Of a stretch of DNA of 64,000 nucleotides, positions 24,971 through 34,908 are shown one piece after another. This stretch comes from an uncultured bacterium (GTDB lineage Bacteria; Bacillota_I; Bacilli_A; RFN20; CAG-826). The notes beneath the pieces were generated by a model, which was given only the letters and a program-made list of their open reading frames with translations, was not told the DNA's origin and made no database searches. The position numbers and the translations under genes are program-made. Numbering within the stretch: the stretch's first letter is position 1; every line of letters begins with the position of its first letter. The DNA lies in NCBI GenBank assembly GCA_949283025.1, contig CASDRB010000005.1, positions 87,588 through 151,587 of the forward strand, given 5' to 3'.

Positions 24971-26740
24971 ATGAAGAAAAGTTACTTAGTTGGATTTACA
25001 TGCTTACTTCTTGCTGGTATTACTTTAGCAGGATGTAATCCATCCAATCCAACTACTACAACATCATCCTCTGACACTACCACAACTAGTCCAAGTGGTC
25101 CTGTTGCTAAAAAGATGACTGTTGGTCAACTAACGGAAATTGATTTAGAAACTAGAAAATCAGTTTACGATGGCGAATTAGTCTATATTGAAGACGTGGT
25201 TGTTTCTACAATTATTGAAAATTCTTTTATCGTCCAAGAACAAGTTCTTACCGATCAAGCTAATCCTCTTCGCCATATGGAAATTTTAGGTTCTGATACC
25301 GTAGTTAATCATATGGACGTTGTCAAAGTCGAAGGTATTGTTTCAATGAATTTAGGACATGTTTGCATCAGCGATGCAACCGTCACTATTACCGAATCAT
25401 ATGAGACGACTGATAAAGGCGTTTATAACTTTATCAACTTTGGACGCACATTCTTTAACAATTATGCATCTATTCCAAATTCTGGCATGATTGTTAATGG
25501 TATTGTTCAACCTTGCGGTGAATTGACAACATTAGAAAACGGCAAAGGTGGTACTTTTAAAGTTGTTTTCCCAGGTGAAGACACCAACACCGAAAACCCA
25601 GATAATCCATATTTAATTGATTTAGTAGTTCCAGCTAATGTTTCTGCAGACGCAGTCAAACGTTGGAATGAAGAAATTGTTCCTCAAGTTAATAAATTAG
25701 GCGGATTATCAATTTTTGCTTCAGTTTATTATAACGAAGGTTATTTTGAATTAATTTGTGATGAATTTGGTATTTTAGCAGGATCAATGGATAGCGCTGG
25801 CAATTTCTCATATGCTACCTATGCTGTTGAAATTACAGATGTTTATAAAGATTGGGCAAGCGCTTCTGCAGCACTTTCTCCAAGTTATATTTTGCCTTCT
25901 GATTTTGCCACATTCCCATCATTAGCTAATGAAGATGTCTTCTCATTTGTGGTCAATACCGATGATTATTTCTATGATTTTGATTCATTCGGTGGCTTAA
26001 TTACAATTACTTGTAATTCCTATAATGTTGCTAAAGTCCTTGAAGACTATACTAATGCTTTGCTTGAAAGTGGTTGGGTTTTAGCAGCCGAACAAGATGG
26101 ATACACCGTTTATCAAAATGAAATTGGTACAGTTTTATTCTTCTTATCATCCACTTTAAATAGTGTTGATATTGAAATTCACAACTACAATCCTGCCATG
26201 TACACTGCTGAAGGTGCTTCTAGTGCTTCTAGCATGATTGAAACATACACAAGTTATGTTCAAGCTTATGAAGCTTCTAAGATTTTAAACTTTGGTAAAT
26301 TGGATGAAACTGGTTCTGAACCTGTTTCTAAATGGACAACTGCTCTTGTTGATCCAAGCAATGCAATTACAAGTGCTAAATCACAAGTTTATTTGACAAC
26401 ATTCTTTAGATCGTATGAAGAAGATTTAATTGAAGCCAAACAACTTAATGAATACATTCAAGTTATCTATCAAGTTTCTGGTGAAAGCACTCAAGAAATT
26501 AATACTAACGCTAATGCCGTATACACCAACTATGTTGATGATTTACTTGAAGCTGGATTCGTCTTATCTGTTTTTAAAACCGATGATGAAGGCAATGAAA
26601 CATTAGGTTATTGGAATGCCGAATCTCGCGAAATGGTTTTGGTTAAAAATGTTTATACTGGCTCTGGATATTTCTTTGCACTAGCATTGGATGTCTATGT
26701 TTATGACACCTCTCTTCCAGCCCCTGCTCCAAAAGCTTAA
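24971..26740 (+). CDS. Large surface lipoprotein of unknown function
   Basis: 589 aa. A lipoprotein signal peptide ends in the lipobox LAGC (Cys22), then a Thr/Ser-rich linker. Residues about 50-140 look like an OB-type beta-barrel (YIEDVVVSTIIENSFIVQEQ); the rest is a mix of repeated beta-rich segments with aromatic residues, and I do not recognise it. It is anchored outside the membrane. Codon use is richer in G+C than in neighbouring genes, which suggests high expression. Strong ribosome site (AAAGGAG), own promoter with an operator-like palindrome and own terminator. Confidence 0.85.
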   Translation: MKKSYLVGFTCLLLAGITLAGCNPSNPTTTTSSSDTTTTSPSGPVAKKMTVGQLTEIDLETRKSVYDGELVYIEDVVVSTIIENSFIVQEQVLTDQANPLRHMEILGSDTVVNHMDVVKVEGIVSMNLGHVCISDATVTITESYETTDKGVYNFINFGRTFFNNYASIPNSGMIVNGIVQPCGELTTLENGKGGTFKVVFPGEDTNTENPDNPYLIDLVVPANVSADAVKRWNEEIVPQVNKLGGLSIFASVYYNEGYFELICDEFGILAGSMDSAGNFSYATYAVEITDVYKDWASASAALSPSYILPSDFATFPSLANEDVFSFVVNTDDYFYDFDSFGGLITITCNSYNVAKVLEDYTNALLESGWVLAAEQDGYTVYQNEIGTVLFFLSSTLNSVDIEIHNYNPAMYTAEGASSASSMIETYTSYVQAYEASKILNFGKLDETGSEPVSKWTTALVDPSNAITSAKSQVYLTTFFRSYEEDLIEAKQLNEYIQVIYQVSGESTQEINTNANAVYTNYVDDLLEAGFVLSVFKTDDEGNETLGYWNAESREMVLVKNVYTGSGYFFALALDVYVYDTSLPAPAPKA

Positions 26741-26765
26741 TCAAAAGATTTAAAATCAAAAAAAC

Positions 26766-26791
26766 AAAAGGACACATATGTGTCCTTTTTT
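26766..26791. terminator. Strong bidirectional terminator after the lipoprotein gene
   Basis: A palindrome with 11-bp arms AAAAGGACACA / TGTGTCCTTTT and flanking A and T runs. It can end both the lipoprotein transcript (plus) and the rnjB-ftsK-acpS-pulA-plsC transcript (minus). Confidence 0.9.
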
Positions 26792-26810
26792 ATATACTTT
26801 TATTTTTTTA

Positions 26811-27599
26811 TTATAACAATTTATATTTTTTAGGCTCTTTAGCAAGCATGTAATTATGGTCTTTAATTCTAAGGTCGAAACTTATTGTCTTTTGAATCAT
26901 TTTTTGACAATACCCCGCTACTTGTTCGGTTGTCTTATCAGCATAATCTTGATATGTTAATGGTTTTAAAAATTTAATGTGTATCGGATAACGTTTATAG
27001 TTTGGCGAACCTTTAAAAACACGATTAGTGCCAATAATGGCAAATGGGCAAATTGCGATTTTGGCTTTCATCGGTGTTCGAAAAGTACCATGATGAAATT
27101 CTTCAACTAATCTTCGATCATCTTTTCGACGAGTTCCTTCAGGAAAAATTGCCCAATTCTTCTTTTTAGAAGTCATTGAATCGTAAACCTTACGCATGAC
27201 TTTTAAAGATTGTTTTAAATCGTTTCGATCAATAAAATCGCCACCCAAAGCTTTTAACGCTGTTGAAATTAATGGATATTTTAAAATTTCAATTTTACCA
27301 ATTAATGCAAGTGGCTGTTCAAAAATGCCTAAAAGGGCGATTCCATCATAATCACCTAAATGATTGCCAATAAAACATAAGTTTTGATCTAAAGGTAATT
27401 GTTCCAAGCCTTCCACTATCATATCTATATTTAATGATTTTTCTAATTTTTTGACGAGTCGATGTATTTTTTTATATCTTTTTTGCAAAGGATATTTACT
27501 CGGATTCATCGAATATCTTTTTAACCACGCTAAATATGCCCACATAATTTGAGGGACGATTGTAAATAAAGGTTTAGCGTAACGTCTAATTAATCCCAT
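26811..27599 (-). CDS. plsC: 1-acyl-sn-glycerol-3-phosphate acyltransferase (PlsC family)
   Basis: 262 aa. The acyltransferase motifs are NHLGDYDG (H-x4-D type) and FPEGTRRKDD, with a conserved proline-containing stretch near the end. A basic N-terminus precedes a hydrophobic patch. It adds the second acyl chain in phosphatidic acid synthesis, at the cytoplasmic face of the membrane. It is the last gene of the tight operon from rnjB and follows pulA by 4 nt. Confidence 0.9.
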   Translation of the reverse strand: MGLIRRYAKPLFTIVPQIMWAYLAWLKRYSMNPSKYPLQKRYKKIHRLVKKLEKSLNIDMIVEGLEQLPLDQNLCFIGNHLGDYDGIALLGIFEQPLALIGKIEILKYPLISTALKALGGDFIDRNDLKQSLKVMRKVYDSMTSKKKNWAIFPEGTRRKDDRRLVEEFHHGTFRTPMKAKIAICPFAIIGTNRVFKGSPNYKRYPIHIKFLKPLTYQDYADKTTEQVAGYCQKMIQKTISFDLRIKDHNYMLAKEPKKYKLL

Positions 27600-27603
27600 A
27601 GTT

Positions 27604-29742
27604 TTACCTTTTAATTAACCAAATAATAGAAAATGGGGATTGAGTCACATGTTTACAATACATTTCATGAGGTGATTTACCACCTTTTGAAAAAACAACA
27701 TCATAATAATCATCCAATTCAAAATAAATCGTTTGGTTGCTCGGATTGATACAAATCATTCCATTTTTTTCGCCATTTTCAGTGTGAATATGATGCACTT
27801 TTATGCGCATCCCTCCATTATCAACTTTGTTCAACTCGTGAAAAATATCGCATATTTCGTCTTGTTTTATTGATTTAAAAACACCGACTTTTTGTCGAAA
27901 AGCAATCAAATCTTTAAAATATAACGCCATTTCAAAACGCTTGTCTAACACTTTATAATCCATCATGTTATATCTGTCGCCCATATTGTAAGTATTGTCT
28001 TCTAAATGCTTTGATAAGCCAATTTCTTGCCCCATGTGATAAAAAGGTGCGCCAAAAGAAAAAGCAATCATCGTATTAGCAAATTTAACTCTTTGCAAAC
28101 GAACATCATCCTCTTCATCTGGCAACGAATGAACTAATTTATCATACAATGTGCTATTATCGTGGCATTCAATATAATTAATGCTTTGTCCAGCGTTTAA
28201 AAATCTTCGATTAAAAGTATAATCAACACAACTTCCTAACATAGCAAAATAGGCACCATCTACATATGAATAGTCACCATTTATATATCCTTTAGCCGCT
28301 AAATCAAAGCACGATCCTTTTAAAATATCGCGATATGAATCGTTAAAAAATCCAACTCCATCCATTTTAAAAGCATTGGGAATAGATGCTTGATGATTGG
28401 ACGGGATGCCGGTTGGGATGTGCCAACCTTCACCATAGATAAAGAAATTTTTCTTTTTATGATTGGCAGCGTTTTGAATTGCCTTTATGGTTTCAATGTC
28501 TAAAAGACCCATTAAGTCAAAACGTAAACCATCGATATCAAACATATCAATTAAATAACATACAGAATCGATGATTAATTTTCTAACCATAGATTTTTCA
28601 CTTGCTAAATCATTTCCACATCCTGATCCATTAGTGATTCTACCTTCATTATTTTTTCTAAAATAATAACCAGGGACAACTTTTTCAAAAAGAGATGATT
28701 CATAAGAAAAAACATGATTATAAACAACATCAATGATGACGCCTATTTTATTTTTATGAAGTTCACTTACTACTTTCCTAAATTCTAAAATTCTCTCACC
28801 AGCAATTTCAGGATGCAAAGAATACGAACCTTCAAGGGCAAAAAAATGAGTGACGTCATAACCCCAATTATATGTTTTATCAGTGTTGGCATCATCAACA
28901 TTAGCAAAATCTAAAATCGGAAGCAATTGAACATGAGAAATACCTAAAAATTTTAAATAATCTAAGCCAGCCGGATGTCCGCCTTTGGTTTTTCGACCAG
29001 ATTCAATTAAACCTAAATATTTGCCTTTATTAACTATATCGCTAGATTTATCGATTGTAAAATCACGTATATTCAACTCATAAATACACGATTCAGATAA
29101 CGTTTTATTTAAATCGGAGTTATTGAATTTAATTTTTCTTTTAATTTCATTAAGGTCGACGACAACACTATATTTTGAATTTAATGAAATGCCTTTCCCG
29201 TATGGATCATTAACGACTCTAGCCACTTCAGAATTGGTGATGATATATTGATACGGAATATTTTTTAAATCGCCTTTAACATCTAAACGATATACGCCTT
29301 TATCGCTTCGTTTCATTTTATAATTTGTTTCACCATTAGAATAATAAAGGGTTAAATAAACATCGCTAGCAAGTGGCGCCCAAATAGCAAAGTTAGTATG
29401 ATTAGGATAATATGTGGAACCTAAATCATCACCATCGTAATAAAACATCTTGTCAAAATCTTCAAAATAAATAATTTGAGACACATCCAAAGGAATTGCA
29501 CCAAAATTAGGAATAAATACTTCATAATGATGTCCGTATTCATATGGCTGTTTTAATTTTATTTCCACAAAGCGAACATTATTCATCGAAGTTGATTTTG
29601 ATGGTGTGCATCTTTCGATAATTTTAAAATCTTTTACGATGAAAAAATAAATATCATCACTAGTTCTTTGCATGGACGTAAAAACCATGACATTAATAGT
29701 GTTTAACGATAATAATTTAGCGTGATAAAATGATGCGTTCAT
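27604..29742 (-). CDS. pulA: Type I pullulanase (GH13)
   Basis: 712 aa with no signal peptide, so intracellular. A CBM48-like domain at about 90-190 and a GH13 barrel with the type I pullulanase motif YNWGYD, IDVVYNHVF, the nucleophile in GLRFDLMGLLD, the acid/base Glu in FIYGEGWHIPTG, and YIECHDNSTLYDKL. It cuts alpha-1,6 branch points of glycogen or imported malto-dextrins. It sits 3 nt after acpS in an operon otherwise devoted to RNA, cell division and lipids. Confidence 0.93.
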   Translation of the reverse strand: MNASFYHAKLLSLNTINVMVFTSMQRTSDDIYFFIVKDFKIIERCTPSKSTSMNNVRFVEIKLKQPYEYGHHYEVFIPNFGAIPLDVSQIIYFEDFDKMFYYDGDDLGSTYYPNHTNFAIWAPLASDVYLTLYYSNGETNYKMKRSDKGVYRLDVKGDLKNIPYQYIITNSEVARVVNDPYGKGISLNSKYSVVVDLNEIKRKIKFNNSDLNKTLSESCIYELNIRDFTIDKSSDIVNKGKYLGLIESGRKTKGGHPAGLDYLKFLGISHVQLLPILDFANVDDANTDKTYNWGYDVTHFFALEGSYSLHPEIAGERILEFRKVVSELHKNKIGVIIDVVYNHVFSYESSLFEKVVPGYYFRKNNEGRITNGSGCGNDLASEKSMVRKLIIDSVCYLIDMFDIDGLRFDLMGLLDIETIKAIQNAANHKKKNFFIYGEGWHIPTGIPSNHQASIPNAFKMDGVGFFNDSYRDILKGSCFDLAAKGYINGDYSYVDGAYFAMLGSCVDYTFNRRFLNAGQSINYIECHDNSTLYDKLVHSLPDEEDDVRLQRVKFANTMIAFSFGAPFYHMGQEIGLSKHLEDNTYNMGDRYNMMDYKVLDKRFEMALYFKDLIAFRQKVGVFKSIKQDEICDIFHELNKVDNGGMRIKVHHIHTENGEKNGMICINPSNQTIYFELDDYYDVVFSKGGKSPHEMYCKHVTQSPFSIIWLIKR

Positions 29743-29745
29743 ATT

Positions 29746-30063
29746 TTAAATAATTGCAATTGCTATTGCATACTCCTTTTCGTGCGAAATAGAAATATTT
29801 TCAAAAATTTGGTCTCCATGCACTATAATAGGACACCCTTTATTATTATAAAGGACTTTGATATCTTTTAAAGCAATTTTTCCTAATCCTGCACCATTGG
29901 CTTTTAAAAAAGCTTCCTTTGCAGCAAAACGACCAGCAACGAATTCTTGCTTGTTCGTCTTGTTTTTTAATATTTCTAATTCTTCATTACATAAAACAAA
30001 GTTTAAGAAGCGGGAATTCAATTTGATTCTACTAATTTTGACAATATCAATTCCTACACCCAT
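29746..30063 (-). CDS. acpS: Holo-[acyl-carrier-protein] synthase AcpS
   Basis: 105 aa, slightly short but complete. The two family motifs are GVGIDIVKISRIKL at the start and FAGRFAAKEAFLKANG in the middle; both metal-binding acidic residues are present. It transfers 4'-phosphopantetheine from CoA to apo-ACP for fatty acid synthesis. It is spaced 2 nt from ftsK and 3 nt from pulA. Confidence 0.95.
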   Translation of the reverse strand: MGVGIDIVKISRIKLNSRFLNFVLCNEELEILKNKTNKQEFVAGRFAAKEAFLKANGAGLGKIALKDIKVLYNNKGCPIIVHGDQIFENISISHEKEYAIAIAII

Positions 30064-30065
30064 CT

Positions 30066-32792
30066 TTAATATCCGCCATCTTTATTATTAGAATTTTCAA
30101 CATATTCATTTAAAGATTCAACTGAGCTGACTTCATCGCTTCCTACTCCGCCTTCAATATCGTATCCAGAATCATGTATTAATACTTTGCAACCTTTTGC
30201 TGTGCCTTTAGCTTCGACAATTCCTTCAGATTGCAAACGAGCAAAAATACGTCCTGCTCTTGTAAATCCAAAGCCGAATTCTCGTTGTATTTTAGAAATA
30301 GAGGCATATTCTTGACTCATGACCATCTCTTTAACATCTTCATATTTTTCATCGACATGCTCACCGCGAGCCTCGTCAGGATTAAATCCTGCAAAAGGTG
30401 TTTGCACATCTTTGCTATGATCTTTTAAATCTAAGAAATCTGGATGATAATCAGTCGTCATCGTCGATTTTAAAAATTCCACTACTTTTAATATTTCTGA
30501 ATTTTGTACAAAGCATCCTTGCAATCGGACGCAACCAACTTTTGAAACCGCGGCTGATTGTACTAACATATCACCCTTGCCCAACAATTTTTCAGCTCCA
30601 CCCTCGCCGATAATCGTAATAGAGTCAACACTTGATGCAGTCATTAAAGCAACGTGGGTCGGCAAATTACCTTTGATTAAACCAGTGATGACATTTGTTG
30701 AAGGTCTTTGCGTACAAATAATTAAATGAATACCAGCACTTCTTGCTTTTTGTGCCAAAGAAATAATTGGTCGTTGTATATCTTTAACTCGATCGACCAA
30801 ATCTGAATATTCATCTAAAATTGCCACATAATAAGGCATTTTGTCTAATGTTGGATCTTCATCGCACAACTCATTATATTGCTGAATATCAGATACACAT
30901 TTTTCTTCTAACAGCGAATATCTTCTTTCCATTTCATCCACTAATTTGTTCATGCAAACCAAAGCTTCTTCTGGCTCAACAATGTTAGGACATAACAAAT
31001 GCGGCATTTCTTTATATTTAGACATTTCAACACGTTTAGGGTCAATTAGAACTAGTCTTAAATCATCAGGATTGTTGCGCATGATTAAAGTCATGATTAT
31101 CGAATGAACAAAAATAGATTTACCTGAACCAGTAGTACCGGCAATTAACATATGCGGCATTTTATATAAATCTGTCCAAACCACTTCACCTGAAATGTTT
31201 TTACCAAAAGCGACAGCCATCGGATTTTTTTCACGTGGCGGCAACTTTTCTAATATCTCTTTAAAGCCAACAGTAGTGACCATGGCGTTAGGTACTTCTA
31301 AACCAGAATAAGTTTGTCCAGGAACAATCGATTCAAAGCGAGATGAAACGCCGCCTAAACGAATGGAAATATCGTTAGTTAAATTATTGACAGTTTTAAA
31401 CATAGCTGTTTCAAAATATTCAATATTGTATCTTGTGACCGATGGCCCAATAACATATCCACAACACTGCGCCTTAACTGAAAATGTTTTGAATATTCCA
31501 TTGATGACTTCCATTCTTTGAATGGCGGTTTGAGTATTCTTTTCAGTCGCAGCCGAATTTTCATATTCATTAAGAAGACTAATATCAGGTGGAATAAACT
31601 TATGAGTAATTTTAATTGGTTTATTTTCAATAATTTCTTTAGGTGTATTATCTATTTTAATAGATTGAGATGAAACATTTTGCTTTTTAACAACGACCGG
31701 ATCAGAAAACTCAGGACTAATTGCCACTAAATCATCTTTTTTAGCAACTGCATCTTCTGAAAAATCCAATTGTATTTGTTCTGGTTTGATTTCTTTTTTG
31801 GGTTCTATTGCCGGCGTTGTTTTATTGACAGGCGTTTGATTAACCACAGTAAAATCATTATTTTGTAAAGATGATGGAATCTCTTTGTTTTGTGAGACTG
31901 TATCAACATGAGGAGGCGCAAAATCTGGTCCTACTTCTTTTTTATAAACAGCTTTTGTTAAACCACCTGGTTTTTGAACAATCATGCTAGGATAAATTGA
32001 TGAAGACATAGCAATATTTGTTCGTTGAGTCTCAAACTGATTACTTGCGGGTTCTTTTACTTTCTCCGGTTCATTAAAAACGGGTTCATTTCTTAAGCCA
32101 GCACTTTTAATAGCATCACTAGATTTATCTTTTATTTCAAAAACGAAATTTGGATTAGCCGCACCATAATCTTCAATTTGTTGTTTGATAATTGCTTTTT
32201 GTTTTTTGTTTTTATTAAACTTTCTTTGCAAGGCATCAACAATAAATGGAATTGCCCCTACGATAAGTCCAATGACAATTACAAAACTAGAGATTAAATA
32301 TGATGGAAAAGTGTTATTAAAAATACTGTTTAACGAAGCAGATAAAAAATATCCGATGTATCCACCACCTATGCTTTGATTGCCACTTTGAAAAAGGAAT
32401 GGTAATTTAATTTCGCTATAATAATTTGCAAAATGGCTAGCATAAATTGAACTAAAGTTATCAATATAGTAAATAGTCTTATAACTAGTTAAAGAAATTA
32501 ACGACGATATTCCTACCATCATGACAACTATTCCAGAAATAATCCAAGCCATATGCTTAAATTTAATTCGACGATTAGCAAATACCAAACTTATTCCTTT
32601 AATAATTAATAACAACAAAAATAAATATGTCCCAAAACCAAATAAAAAATTAGGAATAAAAGTTAGCGTTCTTGCCACATAACCAACATCCATTATTAAA
32701 ATAAATGCAAAAATGCAAAGGCATAAGCCAGAAAAAAGCATAAAGTTTTTTTCGTTGACTGGTTTGATTGGTTTTTCGTTTTTTTGTCCCAT
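30066..32792 (-). CDS. ftsK: DNA translocase FtsK/SpoIIIE
   Basis: 908 aa. About four membrane segments in the first 190 residues, a long polar linker (about 200-410), the RecA-like motor with Walker A AGTTGSGKSIFVH (about 560) and Walker B YYVAILDEYSDLV, and a C-terminal gamma winged-helix domain (about 825-885, FGFGFTRAGRIFARLQ) that reads KOPS/SRS sequences. It pumps chromosomal DNA through the division septum. It follows rnjB by 15 nt, the same neighbourhood as rnjB-spoIIIE in Bacillus. Confidence 0.96.
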   Translation of the reverse strand: MGQKNEKPIKPVNEKNFMLFSGLCLCIFAFILIMDVGYVARTLTFIPNFLFGFGTYLFLLLLIIKGISLVFANRRIKFKHMAWIISGIVVMMVGISSLISLTSYKTIYYIDNFSSIYASHFANYYSEIKLPFLFQSGNQSIGGGYIGYFLSASLNSIFNNTFPSYLISSFVIVIGLIVGAIPFIVDALQRKFNKNKKQKAIIKQQIEDYGAANPNFVFEIKDKSSDAIKSAGLRNEPVFNEPEKVKEPASNQFETQRTNIAMSSSIYPSMIVQKPGGLTKAVYKKEVGPDFAPPHVDTVSQNKEIPSSLQNNDFTVVNQTPVNKTTPAIEPKKEIKPEQIQLDFSEDAVAKKDDLVAISPEFSDPVVVKKQNVSSQSIKIDNTPKEIIENKPIKITHKFIPPDISLLNEYENSAATEKNTQTAIQRMEVINGIFKTFSVKAQCCGYVIGPSVTRYNIEYFETAMFKTVNNLTNDISIRLGGVSSRFESIVPGQTYSGLEVPNAMVTTVGFKEILEKLPPREKNPMAVAFGKNISGEVVWTDLYKMPHMLIAGTTGSGKSIFVHSIIMTLIMRNNPDDLRLVLIDPKRVEMSKYKEMPHLLCPNIVEPEEALVCMNKLVDEMERRYSLLEEKCVSDIQQYNELCDEDPTLDKMPYYVAILDEYSDLVDRVKDIQRPIISLAQKARSAGIHLIICTQRPSTNVITGLIKGNLPTHVALMTASSVDSITIIGEGGAEKLLGKGDMLVQSAAVSKVGCVRLQGCFVQNSEILKVVEFLKSTMTTDYHPDFLDLKDHSKDVQTPFAGFNPDEARGEHVDEKYEDVKEMVMSQEYASISKIQREFGFGFTRAGRIFARLQSEGIVEAKGTAKGCKVLIHDSGYDIEGGVGSDEVSSVESLNEYVENSNNKDGGY

Positions 32793-32807
32793 ATTAATTC
32801 CCCTTTA

Positions 32808-34493
32808 TCAATCAATTTCAATGATGACGGGAACAATCATTGGATCGCGCTTTAAATTATGGCGAATTGATTTAGTGATTTTATCTTTAATTTCGTCGCA
32901 CACTTTTGCATTATCAAACCCTCCAGCTTTATTTAATGCATCTGCGATTTCATTAATATAAATATTTGTGATTTGTTTTAATATTGGCTCGGCATCTTTA
33001 ACAAAGACAAAACCTCTCATTTGGCAATCGGGTTTTGTAATCATTTGTCGCTTTGTTTTAGAAATAGTTGAAGAAATAACTACGACCCCTCCATATCCTA
33101 ATTTATTTCTTTCATCTAAAATTCCACTTGATACATCGCCAACGCCCAATCCGTCTATTAAAATTTCACTAATGTCAATATCTTTATCTGGCTTTGCGAT
33201 TGGACGGTTGACACCATCAAAAGTAATCTTAAAGCCATTGTCTAATATAAATACATTTGTATAATTCAAACCTATTCCCATTGAAACTGCTAATTTAGCA
33301 TTAGCTAACATTTGTGAATAAGAACCATTAACTGGTAAATAATATTTTGGTTTTAATAAAGATAAAACCATTTTTAAATCATCGGCACGAGCATGCATTG
33401 CAGCCACGTCTTTCTTTTTTAAATAGACGACTTTAGCTTGCGTTTTAAATAATTCATCGACAGTGGCCGAAAAATGATCTTCTAAGTTATCACCAGGAGG
33501 AGCGCACAACAAAAATGTATCCTCGGGTGTTAAAAATATTCTCTTATCCTCGTTTTTCCTTAAACATAATTCTTGAACTTTATTAAAAATAGTATCGCCA
33601 TGACCTAGCATTAAAAATACCAATTCGTTTTCTGGATATCGTAAAACATCTTGATAATCAATCAAATTTGCCTCAGGTAAAATTATTGCCCCACATCGTT
33701 TAAAACCTAAAACAATTTCTTTTGTTGCCATATCATAAAAAACAATTTTTTTATGATTTTCCACCGCCAAATTTATAATTTCAACTAGACTATATGAATT
33801 TGGCCAAAAAGCAGCCACAAAAATTCTTCCTTTTGCATCATTAAAATAAGGTTTGATTATATTTGTAAATTTATGATGTGGAGAACAATACCCATCCAAA
33901 TTTGCACCTAATGACTCTGTCATTAAAAGCAATGTTGGCGACTCGCTAATTTTGCCAAGAGCAGGCAAATCAAATTTAAAATTAGCTGATCTTGTATCAT
34001 AATCTACAATAAATTCTGAAGTATAAACCACAAATCCTTGATCGGTCCAAATCGCAACTCCAAAACTATCTACTGAATTGTGAAATGTTTGGAAAAAACA
34101 AACTTTTCGGTTGGCGATAATATGATTGGATGTAGCATTCACAATATGGAAATCATATTTTAATCTTCTATTTTTAAATATTGAACGATTATCAATCACC
34201 ACTCTAGTTGCTTCTGTACAATATACTGGCGCTGGTGCAAGTTTATAAAAAAAGGCAATAGCGCCAATTTGCTCATCGTGAGCATGAGTAATAATATATG
34301 CTTTAACACGATTCTTATTTTTTTCGATGTAAGATGTGTTTGGAATCAAAAAATCAATACCTGGAGTGGTTTTATTTGGAAACTTTAATCCGCAATCTAA
34401 AACAAAAATATCATTGTTTATTTCAACGACGGTCAAGCACTTTCCGCGCTCATCTAAACCACCAAGAGCAAATACATTTACAATATCGCCCAT
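32808..34493 (-). CDS. rnjB: RNase J family protein with lost catalytic ligands (RNase J2-like)
   Basis: 561 aa from ATG 34493 (MGDIVNVFALGG), chosen because AGGAG lies 5 nt before it. It has full RNase J length with beta-lactamase, beta-CASP and C-terminal domains. The metal site is degenerate: HxHxDH reads HAHDEQ (70-75), the TGDF aspartate is Glu (TSEF), and PVHGE is PVNGS. Only some histidines remain, so strong nuclease activity is unlikely. In Bacillus the partner RNase J2, also weakened, is encoded near spoIIIE, as here, so this is probably the J2-type subunit of an RNase J complex. It leads a five-gene operon. Confidence 0.88.
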   Translation of the reverse strand: MGDIVNVFALGGLDERGKCLTVVEINNDIFVLDCGLKFPNKTTPGIDFLIPNTSYIEKNKNRVKAYIITHAHDEQIGAIAFFYKLAPAPVYCTEATRVVIDNRSIFKNRRLKYDFHIVNATSNHIIANRKVCFFQTFHNSVDSFGVAIWTDQGFVVYTSEFIVDYDTRSANFKFDLPALGKISESPTLLLMTESLGANLDGYCSPHHKFTNIIKPYFNDAKGRIFVAAFWPNSYSLVEIINLAVENHKKIVFYDMATKEIVLGFKRCGAIILPEANLIDYQDVLRYPENELVFLMLGHGDTIFNKVQELCLRKNEDKRIFLTPEDTFLLCAPPGDNLEDHFSATVDELFKTQAKVVYLKKKDVAAMHARADDLKMVLSLLKPKYYLPVNGSYSQMLANAKLAVSMGIGLNYTNVFILDNGFKITFDGVNRPIAKPDKDIDISEILIDGLGVGDVSSGILDERNKLGYGGVVVISSTISKTKRQMITKPDCQMRGFVFVKDAEPILKQITNIYINEIADALNKAGGFDNAKVCDEIKDKITKSIRHNLKRDPMIVPVIIEID

Positions 34494-34533
34494 AAAAACT
34501 CCTTTCATTATAAGAAACTACAATCTTTTTTAT

Positions 34534-34562
34534 ATTATAAAAAATAATCTGATTTAAGTAAA
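34534..34562 (-). promoter_or_regulatory. Promoter of the rnjB-ftsK-acpS-pulA-plsC operon
   Basis: On the minus strand -35 TTTACT (34562-34557), a 17-nt spacer and -10 TATAAT (34539-34534), 40 nt before the chosen rnjB start. Confidence 0.7.
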
Positions 34563-34565
34563 TAA

Positions 34566-34907
34566 TTATTCGATATTTTGGCAAACAATAATATCGCTGT
34601 TTAAATTTAAAACATTTTTGATTACTATTTGACCAATATGACAAGGTGCATTGATTTTAACTTTATTAATTTCGTTCATTACGGCGAATATTTTATCTTT
34701 TGGTATTTCAGGAACCGTTTTAACAGCGACGACACAATCAAGACGATTACAAACTCGAACAGTCGAAGTAATAGTTCGCATTGGATGCGTTAATTCATTG
34801 ATAGCGTATTGTTTTCCTCGCATACAAAAATTGCCAGTTACATTAAGTTGATCATCAATTTTTAATCTGCATCCTCTAGGACATATAATACACGTCAATT
34901 CCTTCAT
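34566..34907 (-). CDS. DUF1667 iron-sulfur protein, third member of the glycerol-3-phosphate set
   Basis: 113 aa. Four cysteines at positions 6, 9, 13 and 28 (CIICPRGC and FCMRGKQYA) suggest an Fe-S cluster. DUF1667 proteins are regularly encoded after a GlpA-like dehydrogenase and an FAD/NAD oxidoreductase in Firmicutes, as here. Starts 1 nt after the upstream gene ends. It probably helps electron transfer in glycerol-3-phosphate oxidation; no direct activity is known to me. Confidence 0.88.
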   Translation of the reverse strand: MKELTCIICPRGCRLKIDDQLNVTGNFCMRGKQYAINELTHPMRTITSTVRVCNRLDCVVAVKTVPEIPKDKIFAVMNEINKVKINAPCHIGQIVIKNVLNLNSDIIVCQNIE

Positions 34908-34908
34908 A

